A DNA stretch of 64,000 nt from Pseudomonas sp. PDM05 (GTDB taxonomy: Bacteria > Pseudomonadota > Gammaproteobacteria > Pseudomonadales > Pseudomonadaceae), in the NCBI RefSeq assembly GCF_014851685.1, contig NZ_JACVAC010000004.1:248001-312000 (forward strand), written 5' to 3'. Under the pieces are notes generated by a model. The model had not been told where the DNA came from and searched no databases. It worked only from the letters and a program-made list of their open reading frames with translations. Of the stretch, positions 10,801 to 22,800 are shown piece after piece. Positions within the stretch are counted from its first letter, which is position 1. Every line of letters starts with the position of its first letter. Both the position numbers and the translations under genes were made by a program.

Positions 10801-13800
10801 GATCGGTAACAGTCAGGTCGATCTTCGGCAGCTGGTTGCCAGCGTTAACGAAGTCCGCGCCCTTCTGGGTCAGCACAACGTTGTTGCCGGAAATAGCGTA
10901 GTAACCGTCGACGTTGCTGTTGCCCGTGAAGGAGATGGTCAAGCCATCACGCGGAGTCTCTTCGTCCGTTGCGGTGAAGGTACCGGCGACGGTACCCGCA
11001 GTGGCGGAGTTCTCTTCCAGGGTGTTGGCAACAACCTCAATCACCGGCACATCGTTATGCAGGTTAACAGTCGGTTGGCCTTCGCCATTCGAGGAAGCGC
11101 CCGCTGGGTCGGTGACGGTCAGGTCGATCTTCGGCAGCTGGTTGCCAGCGTTAACGAAGTCAGCACCCTTCTGGGTCAAGACCACGTTGTTGCCAACGAT
11201 GCTGTAGTAGCCGTCGACGTTGCTGTTGCCAGTGAAGGAGATGGTCAGGCCATCACGCGGCGTCTCTTCGTCGGTCGCGGTGAAGGTACCGGCGACGGTG
11301 CCCGCAGTGGCGGAGTTCTCTTCCAGGGTGTTGGCAACAACCTCAATCACCGGCACATCGTTATGCAGGTTAACAGTCGGTTGGCCTTCGCCATTCGAGG
11401 AAGCGCCCGCTGGGTCGGTGACGGTCAGATCAATCTTCGGCAGCTGGTTGCCAGCGTTAACGAAGTCCGCGCCCTTCTGGGTCAGGACCACGTTGTTGCC
11501 AACGATGCTGTAGTAGCCGTCGACGTTGCTGTTGCCAGTGAAGGAGATGGTCAGACCATCACGCGGAGTCTCTTCGTCGGTCGCAGTGAACGTACCGGCG
11601 ACGGTGCCCGCAGTAGCCGAGTTCTCTTCGATGGTGGCAGGAGCAACCTCGATTACCGGCACATCGTTGTGCAGGTTAACGGTCGGTTGGCCTTCGCCAT
11701 TCGAGGAAGCGCCCGCTGGATCGGTGACGGTCAGGTCGATCTTCGGCAGCTGGTTGCCAGCGTTAACGAAGTCAGCACCCTTCTGGGTCAAGACCACGTT
11801 GTTGCCAACGATGCTGTAGTAGCCGTCGACGTTGCTGTTGCCAGTGAAGGAGATGGTCAGGCCATCACGCGGCGTCTCTTCGTCGGTCGCGGTGAAGGTA
11901 CCGGCGACGGTGCCCGCAGTGGCGGAGTTCTCTTCCAGGGGGTTGGCAACAACCTCAATCACCGGCACATCGTTATGCAGGTTAACAGTCGGTTGGCCTT
12001 CGCCATTCGAGGAAGCGCCCGCTGGGTCGGTGACGGTCAGATCGATCTTCGGCAACTGGTTGCCAGCGTTAACGAAGTCCGCGCCCTTCTGGGTCAGCAC
12101 GACGTTGTTGCCGGAGATAGCGTAGTAGCCATCGACGTTACTGGTGCCCGTGAAGGAGATAGTCAGGCCATCACGCGGCGTCTCTTCGTCGGTCGCAGTG
12201 AAGGTACCGGCGACGGTACCCGCAGTGGCCGAGTTCTCTTCGATGGTGGCAGGAGCAACCTCGATGACCGGCACATCGTTATGCAGGTTAACGGTCGGTT
12301 GGCCTTCACCATTCGAGGAAGCGCCCGCTGGGTCGGTAACGGTCAGGTCGATCTTCGGCAGCTGGTTGCCAGCGTTAACAAAGTCCGCGCCCTTCTGGGT
12401 CAGCACAACGTTATTGCCGGAGATAGCGTAGTAGCCATCAGCGTTGCTGGTGCCGGTGAAGGAGATGGTCAGGCCATCACGCGGAGTCTCTTCGTCGGTC
12501 GCAGTGAAAGTACCGGCGACGGTGCCCGCAGTAGCCGAGTTCTCTTCAATGGTGGCCGGAGCAACTTCGATTACCGGCACATCGTTATGCAGGTTAACGG
12601 TCGGCTGGCCTTCGCCATTCGAGGAAGCGCCCGCTGGGTCGGTGACGGTCAGGTCGATCTTCGGCAGCTGGTTGCCAGCGTTAACGAAGTCAGCACCTTT
12701 CTGGGTCAGGACCACGTTGTTGCCAACGATGCTGTAGTAGCCGTCGACGTTGCTGGTGCCAGTGAAGGAGATGGTCAGGCCATCACGCGGAGTCTCTTCG
12801 TCGGTCGCAGTGAACGTACCGGCAACGGTGCCCGCAGTAGCCGAGTTCTCTTCGATGGTGGCCGGAGCAACTTCGATCACCGGCACGTCGTTGTGCAGAT
12901 TGACGGTCGGCTGGCCTTCGCCATTCGAATGCGCGCCCGATGGATCGGTAACGGTCAGATCAATCTTCGGCAACTGGTTGCCAGCGTTAACAAAGTCCGC
13001 GCCCTTCTGGGTCAGCACGACGTTGTTGCCGGAGATAGCGTAGTAGCCATCAGCGTTGCTGGTGCCGGTGAAGGAGATGGTCAAACCATCACGTGGAGTT
13101 TCTTCGTCGGTCGCAGTGAAGGTACCGGCGACGGTACCCGCAGTGGCGGAGTTCTCTTCGATGGTGGCCGGAGCAACTTCGATCACCGGCACGTCGTTGT
13201 GCAGATTGACGGTCGGCTGGCCTTCGCCATTCGAATGCGCGCCCGATGGATCGGTGACGGTCAGGTCGATCTTCGGCAACTGGTTGCCAGCGTTAACAAA
13301 GTCCGCGCCCTTCTGGGTCAGGACCACGTTGTTGCCGGAGATAGCGTAGTAGCCATCAGCGTTGCTGGTGCCGGTGAAGGAGATAGTCAAGCCATCACGT
13401 GGAGTTTCTTCGTCGGTCGCGGTGAAGGTACCAGCAACGGTACCCGCAGTAGCCGAGTTCTCTTCGATAGTGGCCGGAGTAACTTCGATCACCGGCACAT
13501 CGTTGTGCAGATTGACGGTCGGCTGGCCTTCGCCATTCGAATGCGCGCCCGATGGATCGGTAACAGTCAGGTCAATCTTCGGCAACTGGTTGCCAGCATT
13601 AACGAAGTCAGCACCTTTCTGGGTCAGGACCACGTTGTTGCCGGAGATAGCGTAGTAGCCATCGGCGTTGCTGTTGCCAGTGAAGGAGATAGTCAAACCA
13701 TCACGCGGCGTCTCTTCGTCGGTCGCAGTGAACGTACCGGCGACGGTGCCCGCAGTGGCGGAGTTCTCTTCGATGGTGGCAGGAGCAACCTCGATGACCG

Positions 13801-16800
13801 GCACATCGTTGTGCAGATTGACGGTCGGCTGGCCTTCGCCATTCGAGGAAGCGCCCGCTGGGTCGGTGACGGTCAGATCAATCTTCGGCAACTGGTTGCC
13901 AGCGTTAACGAAGTCAGCGCCTTTTTGGGTCAGCACGACGTTGTTACCGGAGATAGCGTAGTAGCCATCAGCGTTGCTGGTGCCGGTGAAGGAGATGGTC
14001 AGGCCATCACGTGGAGTTTCTTCGTCGGTCGCAGTGAACGTACCGGCGACGGTGCCCGCTGTAGCCGAGTTCTCTTCGATGGTGGCAGGAGCAACCTCGA
14101 TGACCGGCACATCGTTGTGCAGGTTAACGGTCGGTTGGCCTTCGCCATTCGAGGAAGCGCCCGCTGGGTCGGTAACGGTCAGATCAATCTTCGGCAACTG
14201 GTTGCCAGCGTTAACGAAGTCCGCGCCCTTCTGGGTCAGCACGACGTTGTTGCCGGAGATAGCGTAGTAGCCATCAGCGTTGCTGGTGCCGGTGAAGGAG
14301 ATGGTCAGGCCATCACGTGGGGTTTCTTCGTCGGTCGCAGTGAACGTACCGGCGACGGTGCCCGCAGTGGCGGAGTTCTCTTCGATGGTGGCAGGAGCAA
14401 CCTCGATGACCGGCACATCGTTGTGCAGGTTAACGGTCGGCTGACCTTCGCCATTCGAGGAAGCGCCCGCTGGGTCGGTAACGGTCAGATCAATCTTCGG
14501 CAACTGGTTGCCAGCGTTAACGAAGTCCGCGCCCTTCTGGGTCAGCACAACGTTGTTGCCGGAGATAGCGTAGTAGCCATCAGCGTTGCTGGTGCCGGTG
14601 AAGGAGATGGTCAGGCCATCGCGTGGGGTTTCTTCGTCGGTCGCGGTGAAGGTACCGGCGACGGTGCCCGCAGTGGCGGAGTTCTCTTCCAGGGTGTTGG
14701 CAACAACCTCAATCACCGGCACATCGTTATGCAGGTTAACGGTCGGCTGGCCTTCGCCATTCGAGGAAGCGCCCGCTGGGTCGGTGACGGTCAGGTCGAT
14801 CTTCGGCAGCTGGTTGCCAGCGTTAACGAAGTCCGCACCCTTCTGGGTCAGGACCACGTTGTTGCCAACAATGCTGTAGTAGCCGTCGACGTTGCTGGTG
14901 CCAGTGAAGGAGATGGTCAGGCCATCACGCGGCGTCTCTTCGTCGGTCGCAGTGAACGTACCGGCGACGGTACCCGCAGTAGCCGAGTTCTCTTCCAGGG
15001 CGTTGGCAACAACCTCAATCACCGGCACATCGTTGTGCAGATTGACGGTCGGCTGGCCTTCGCCATTCGAATGCGCGCCCGATGGATCGGTAACGGTCAG
15101 ATCAATCTTCGGCAACTGGTTGCCAGCGTTAACAAAGTCCGCGCCCTTCTGGGTCAGCACAACGTTATTGCCGGAGATAGCGTAGTAGCCATCAGCGTTG
15201 CTGGTGCCGGTGAAGGAGATGGTCAGGCCATCACGTGGGGTTTCTTCGTCGGTCGCAGTGAAAGTACCGGCGACGGTGCCCGCAGTGGCGGAGTTCTCTT
15301 CAATGGTGGCCGGAGCAACGTCGATTACCGGCACATCGTTATGCAGGTTAACGGTCGGTTGGCCTTCGCCATTCGAATGCGCGCCCGATGGATCGGTAAC
15401 AGTCAGGTCGATCTTCGGCAACTGGTTGCCGGCGTTAACGAAGTCAGCACCTTTCTGGGTCAGGACCACGTTGTTGCCGGAGATAGCGTAGTAGCCATCG
15501 GCGTTGCTGTTGCCCGTGAAGGAGATGGTCAAACCATCACGCGGCGTCTCTTCGTCGGTCGCAGTGAACGTACCGGCGACGGTGCCCGCAGTAGCCGAGT
15601 TCTCTTCCAGAGTATTGGCAACAACTTCAATCACCGGCACGTCGTTGACCAACGTCACATCCGGTGTAGCCGCATCGTGCGAGCTGCCTTTATCGGCATC
15701 GGTCACGGTCAGGTCAATCGCAGGCAGCTTGTTACCGGCGTTGACGAAGTTCGCGCCCGCCAGGGTCAGTACCACGGCATTGCCAACGAGGGTGTAGTAG
15801 CCATCTTTGTTGCTGTCGCCAGTGAAGGTGACCTTCAGCTGGGCAACCGGGGTTTCAACATCGCTGACGGTGAAGGTACCGGCAACGGTGCCTTCAGCCA
15901 CCTGGCCTTCCACCAGGTCATTGGCGACCACTTCGATGACGGGCAAGTCGTTGACCGAAATCACATTGATCGGCAGCGTGATCGACTCGGACTTAGGCGC
16001 AGCATCACCATCCTGCGCGGTGGCGGTCACGGTCAGGTTCACCAGACCGTAGGCGTTTGGCACCGGGTTGTAGACCAGTGTGGCCTTGCTCCAGTCGCTG
16101 ATGTCGACGCTTTGGTTGCCGGCCGACGCGGTAAAGGTGTGGCCCGCGCCATCGGAAATGGTCGCGCCTTGCGGAATGCCGCTGATTTCCAGCTTGAGCG
16201 TCTCGGAGCCATCCTTGTCGGTGGCGTAGGCGTCAATTGCGGACAACTTGATCGCGTGGTCTTCCAGGCCGGTGTTCAGCACCTGGGTGACGCTGATGTT
16301 GTCCATCACGCCGCCAAGGGAGTTGTTGGCTTGGCCGGCCGGGGCCTTGAATTCGAGTTTGGCGTCACCGTCGACAGTCACCGGCACCACGAAGGTGTAG
16401 GTCTTCATGCCAACGACGGTGGTGTCCAGGGTGCCGACTTTGACGCCACCCCAGAACACATCGATGACCGAGTTGTTCTCGGCGCCGGCACGCGGCGAGT
16501 AGTCGACCGAGATGGAGTACGCGGTACCGCTTTCAGCCTTGATGATGGTGTACAGGCTGGAGTCGTCGCCAGCGTTTTTCTCAAGCTCGATGACCTGGCT
16601 GTTGCCCGGGGTCTCGACGCCGTAGATGCTGCTCTGGCCGATTTCGACTTTGCCGTCGCTGTTGCCGGTCAACCACTGGGTGGTCGGCGCGGTGCCGGCT
16701 GCGTTGTTGGCATCGCCAACGGCAACCGTGCCCCACGAACCGTTGAGGTTCGCGCTGTCGAAGTTGATCGCGCTGACAACGCCGCCACCGAGCAGGCCCA

Positions 16801-19800
16801 GGTGCGGGGTGTCGGTGACCGGCGCGATGGTCACTGGAGCAGTGGTGACATCGCTGGCTTTACCGGCATTGTCGACCGCCGTGAAGGTCAGCGAGGTGCT
16901 GCCACTCCAGTCGGCGGTTGGGGAGAAGTAGACCGACGCCTTGCCGTCAGCGCCCGCAGGCACCGAATCACCGACCTTCAGTTCGGTGGTCAGGCTGGCG
17001 TCGCTGTACAGCTTGCCGTTTTCCGGCAAGGCGGTAATGACGAAGTTGGCAACGGTACCGTCCACATCGGCGCCGCTGAGTACGATCGTGGCCGCGTGGT
17101 CTTCGTCCGCGCCTGCCGAGGTGGCGGTTGCAGTCGGTGCGTCGTTGAACAGCTCGACGGTGACCTTGCCCGTGGCGGTGCTGGTTTCTGGTGGCTCACG
17201 GTCGAGGTTGCCGCCACCGTTATCGGTGACAGCGATGGACACAGTGCGATCAGTGCCGGCCGGGTTGTTGCCCGGGGCCTGGAAGGTGATCGCTTCAACC
17301 AGCTTGATGAAGTCGGCGGCGCTGCTGCCAGCCGGCGAGCTGCTGGTCAGGGTGTAGACGATCTTGCCATCGGCGGCGCTGCCGCTTTCGGTGATGGTGA
17401 TACCGGCAACCGCGAGGGCCTTGAGCACGTCGGCGCTGCTGAGCAGGTCGCCGGACACCAGGTGATCAACGGTGACCACCACTTTGCTGAAGGTCTTGTT
17501 GTCGACGTCGGTGATGCTCAGGTTTTCAACCAGGGCCACTGCGCCTTTTTGCTCGACAAATTTGCTGCTGTCGAAGCCGATCACCGGCGCGTCGTTGACC
17601 GGAACCACGTAGATCACGGAGGTCGCCGGTGCCGAATCCGCCTGGCCGTCGTTCACGGTGATGGTCAGGTTGCGGTTGGCCGGGCTTGGGTCTTCGCTTT
17701 CGCTGGCGAAGTGCACCGAGCGCAGGACTTCCTGGTATTCAGCCTTGGTGGCTTCACCGGACAGGGTCAGCACGCCGGTGGTCTTGTCGTAGCTGACGGT
17801 GATTTTGGTGTTGCTGACATCCGCGATCAGCACGTCGTCGGTCAGGTGGTTGACCAGCGTGACCTTGGCGCTTTGCAGGGTGCTGTTGTCGACGTCGGTG
17901 ATGGTCAGGTGCGCCGCGACATAGCCGCCTGGCTTGCCTTCGATGTAGGTGTCGCCGAACGCGTTGGTCGAATCGTTGCCCAGTACTGGCGCGTCGTTGA
18001 CCGCCGTGACCACAACGCTGATTTTGCCGGTGGTGACTTCTTCAACGCCGGTGCTCAGCTCTTTGGCCGTGGCTTTCACGGTCAGGTCGAAGCTGGCCGT
18101 CGAGTCCTTGAACGGTGTAACCGTCAGGGTGCTCAGGTTCCAGGTGCTCACGTCGTACAGCGTGTTTGCGCCGGTCGAAATGATACTGTGGCCAGTGGTG
18201 CCGTCGGTGATCACGGTGCCTTCCGGCAAGCCGCTGATTTCCACCTTGTGGGATTCCGAGCCGTCGTTGTCGACAAACGTGGCGGTGATCGGCGCGAGCT
18301 TGATCGCGGTGTCTTCCAGGCCGTGGTTGTAGACGTTGCCGGTGTAATAGCCTTCGCCATTCACCACGTGGCTGTCGCCCAGCACCATGCCGGCGGCTTC
18401 CAGCGCGGCTGCACTGGTGTAGGTCTGCAGGCCGCTGTTGCCCAGCGACGTCGACGGGCCGTTGTTGATCGACACGTTGACGTCGTAGTTGCCCGGGCCG
18501 TTCTGGTTGTAGTGGTAGACGTCGAGGGTGTAGTAGCCCGACTCGGTCGGCGTGTACGACGACCCGTTGATCCCGCTGCCTTGGCTCCAGGTCTCGGAAG
18601 CGACCAGCTTGCCGCCCACGGTGATTGCCAGACTGTCGTCGGCCGTACCCGTGAAGGTGTAGCTCTTGCCGGCTTCCAGGTAGACCAGGCCGGACACTTT
18701 GGTCGCGGTGCCTTCGGCCACATTGCCGTTGCTCACGTTGCTGGTCACGCCAGTGGACGCGGCGCTGTCAGCGGTCTGGCCGTTGATGACCTTGATCAGG
18801 GTGTTGGAGTCGGTCACGCCTTGACCATTGGTGCCCAACGCGCCCGGCAGGTTGCTGCCGGTCCAGGTCTGAATGGTCAGGCCGGTGGGTACCTGGCCGA
18901 TGTTCAAGATCGGCACATCCGTCACCGGGTGAATATCCACGGTGATGGTTTTGGTGTCGCTGTAGGAGTTGCCGTCGGTGGCCTGGAACTTCAGCTCGGT
19001 GTAGTCACCTTGCTTGTTGCCCACGCCGGTGCCGCCGAAGCTGTTGTCGCCGGATTCGTTCTCTGCCGGGCTGTAGCGCACGTTGTGGCCGTCGAAATCA
19101 GCCTGGGTGAAGACCTTGCCCGACGAGGTGTCGCTTTTCAGGTCGGCGGTGGTGAGCTTGACCCACTCACCGTCGACTTTGTATTCGATGGAACCGGCCG
19201 GCAGGCTGGTGAACACCACGCCTGGGCTGGTGGAGTCTTCATCCTGGACACCGAAAGTCGACCAGGTCAGTTCGATCGGGGTGTCTTCGTTGCCTTCGAT
19301 ATGGTTGTCGATGGCGGTTGGGGTGTCGTCGACCAGGGTCACCGTCGGCTGGCCGGTGCCGTTGGAGTGGAGGCCTTCTGGGTCGGTGACGGTCAGGTCG
19401 ATTTTTGGCAGTTGGTTGCCGGCGTTAACGAAGTCTGCGCCCTTTTGGGTCAGCACAACGTTGTTGCCAACGATGCTGTAGTAGCCGTCGGCGTTGCTGT
19501 TGCCAGTGAAGGAGATGGTCAGGCCATCACGCGGGGTTTCTTCGTCGGTTGCGGTGAACGTACCGGCGACGGTGCCTGCGCTGGCGGTGTCCTCAACAAT
19601 GGTACTGGCCGCAATTTCGATGACAGGTACATCGTTGTGCAGGTTGACGCTCGGTTGGTCGGAACCCGTGGAGTTCGCGCCCTGAGGGTCGGTAACGGTC
19701 AGGTCGATTTTTGGCAGCTGGTTTCCGGCGTTGACGAAGTCCGCGCCTTTTTGGGTCAGGACGACGTCGTTGCCCACGATGCTGTAGTAGCCGTCGGCGT

Positions 19801-22800
19801 TGCTGTTGCCACTGAAGGAGATGGTCAGGCCATCACGCGGGGTCTCTTCGTCGGTTGCAGTGAAGGTACCGGCGACGGTGCCCGCAGTGGCGGAGTTCTC
19901 TTCCAGGGTGTTGGCGACCACTTCGATCACCGGCACGTCGTTGTGCAGGTTAACCACTGGCTGAGCGTTGTTGCTGGAGTTCAGGCCTTCTGGATCGGTG
20001 ACGGTCAGGTCGATCTTCGGTAGCTGGTTACCGGCGTTAACGAAGTCGGCGCCCTTCTGGGTCAGGACCACGTTGTTGCCAACGATGCTGTAGTAGCCAT
20101 CGACGTTGCTGTTGCCAGTGAAGGAGATGGTCAGGCCATCACGTGGGGTTTCTTCGTCGGTCGCGGTGAAGGTACCGGCGACGGTGCCCGCAGTGGCGGA
20201 GTTTTCTTCCAGGGTGTTGGCAACGACTTCAATCACTGGCACATCGTTGTGCAGGTTGACGGTCGGTTGAGCACTGTTGCTGGAGTTCAGGCCTTCTGGA
20301 TCGGTGACGGTCAGGTCGATTTTTGGCAGTTGGTTGCCGGCGTTAACGAAGTCGGCGCCTTTTTGGGTCAGCACAACGTCGTTGCCCACGATGCTGTAGT
20401 AACCGTCGGCGTTGCTGTTGCCAGTGAAGGAGATGGTCAGGCCATCACGTGGGGTTTCTTCGTCGGTCGCAGTGAAGGTACCGGCGACGGTGCCCGCAGT
20501 GGCGGAGTTTTCTTCCAGGGTGTTGGCGACGACTTCAATCACTGGCACATCGTTGTGCAGGTTGACGGTCGGCTGAGCGCTGTTACTGGAGTTCAGGCCT
20601 TCTGGATCGGTGACAGTCAGGTCGATCTTCGGCAGCTGGTTGCCGGCGTTAACGAAGTCGGCGCCTTTCTGGGTCAGGACCACGTTGTTGCCAACGATGC
20701 TGTAGTAGCCATCGACGTTGCTGTTGCCAGTGAAGGAGATGGTCAGGCCATCACGCGGCGTCTCCTCGTCGGTCGCGGTGAAGGTACCGGCGACAGTGCC
20801 CGCAGTGGCGGAGTTTTCTTCCAGGGTGTTAGCAACGACTTCAATCACCGGCACATCGTTATGCAGGTTAACAGTCGGCTGGCCTTCGCCATTCGAGGAA
20901 GCGCCCGCTGGGTCGGTGACAGTCAGGTCGATCTTCGGCAGTTGGTTGCCGGCGTTAACGAAGTCGGCGCCTTTCTGGGTCAGCACAACGTTGTTGCCAA
21001 CGATGCTGTAGTAGCCGTCGGCGTTGCTGTTGCCAGTGAAGGAGATGGTCAGGCCATCACGCGGCGTCTCTTCGTCGGTGGCGGTGAAGGTACCGGCCAC
21101 GGTGCCCGCAGTGGCGGAGTTTTCTTCCAGGGTGTTGGCAACGACTTCAATCACCGGCACATCGTTGTGCAGGTTGACGGTCGGCTGAGCGCTGTTGCTG
21201 GAGTTCAGGCCTTCTGGATCGGTGACCGTCAGGTCGATTTTTGGCAGCTGGTTGCCGGCGTTGACAAAGTCCGCGCCTTTTTGGGTCAGGACGACGTCGT
21301 TGCCCACGATGCTGTAGTAGCCGTCGGCGTTGCTGTTGCCGGTGAAGGAGATGGTCAGGCCATCGCGTGGGGTTTCTTCGTCGGTCGCGGTGAAGGTACC
21401 GGCGACGGTGCCCGCAGTGGCGGAGTTTTCTTCCAGGGTGTTGGCGACGACTTCAATCACCGGCACATCGTTGTGCAGGTTGACGGTCGGCTGAGCGCTG
21501 TTGCTGGAGTTCAAGCCTTCTGGGTCGGTGACAGTCAGGTCAATCTTCGGCAGTTGGTTGCCGGCGTTAACGAAGTCAGCGCCTTTCTGGGTCAGCACAA
21601 CGTCGTTGCCAACGATGGTGTAGTAGCCGTCGGCGTTGCTGTTGCCGGTGAAGGAGATGGTCAGGCCATCACGTGGGGTTTCTTCGTCGGTCGCGGTGAA
21701 GGTACCGGCGACGGTGCCCGCAGTGGCAGAGTTTTCTTCCAGGGTGTTGGCGACGACTTCAATCACCGGCACGTCGTTGTGCAGGTTGACGGTCGGCTGA
21801 GCGCTGTTGCTGGAGTTCAGGCCTTCAGGGTCGGTGACGGTCAGGTCGATTTTTGGCAGCTGGTTGCCGGCGTTGACGAAGTCCGCGCCTTTTTGGGTCA
21901 GGACGACGTTGTTGCCCACAATGCTGTAGTAGCCGTCGGCGTTGCTGCTGCCGGTGAAGGAGATGGTCAGGCCATCGCGTGGGGTTTCTTCGTCGGTCGC
22001 GGTGAAGGTACCGGCCACGGTGCCCGCAGTAGCGGAGTTTTCTTCCAGGGTGTTGGCGACGACTTCAATCACCGGCACGTCGTTGTGCAGGTTAACCACT
22101 GGCTGAGCGTTGTTGCTGGAGTTCAGGCCTTCTGGGTCGGTGACGGTCAGGTCGATCTTCGGCAGCTGGTTGCCAGCGTTAACGAAGTCCGCGCCCTTTT
22201 GGGTCAGCACGACGTCGTTGCCAACGATGGTGTAGTAGCCGTCGGCGTTGCTGTTGCCAGTGAAGGAGATGGTCAGGCCATCACGCGGCGTCTCTTCGTC
22301 GGTTGCAGTGAACGTACCGGCCACGGTGCCCGCAGTGGCGGAGTTTTCTTCCAGGGTGTTGGCAACGACTTCAATCACTGGCACATCGTTGTGCAGGTTG
22401 ACGGTCGGTTGAGCACTGTTGCTGGAGTTCAGGCCTTCTGGGTCGGTGACGGTCAGGTCGATTTTTGGCAGCTGGTTGCCGGCGTTGACGAAGTCCGCGC
22501 CCTTCTGGGTCAGGACCACGTTGTTGCCAACGATGCTGTAGTAGCCATCGACGTTGCTGTTGCCAGTGAAGGAGATAGTCAGGCCATCACGCGGCGTTTC
22601 TTCGTCGGTCGCGGTGAAGGTACCGGCCACGGTGCCCGCGGTAGCGGAGTTCTCTTCCAGGGTGTTGGCAACAACTTCAATCACCGGCACGTCGTTGTGC
22701 AGGTTGACGGTCGGTTGAGCACTGTTGCTGGAGTTCAGGCCTTCTGGGTCGGTGACAGTCAGGTCGATCTTCGGCAGCTGGTTGCCGGCGTTAACGAAGT

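Noticed and set aside
8463..15797. Regular 306-bp spaced short frames that could suggest a tandem gene family or CRISPR-like array
   Set aside because: They are a third-frame shadow of the LapA repeats; units are far longer than CRISPR repeats, coding in phase and without spacers.
4856..20023. A 5,055-codon open frame on the plus strand opposite lapA
   Set aside because: It is the antisense of a repetitive, stop-poor coding sequence: the same codons recur 41 times, so one stop-free antisense repeat yields a huge frame. It has no ribosome site and a Val/Gly/Asp/Arg-biased product with no fold, and lapA is unmistakable.
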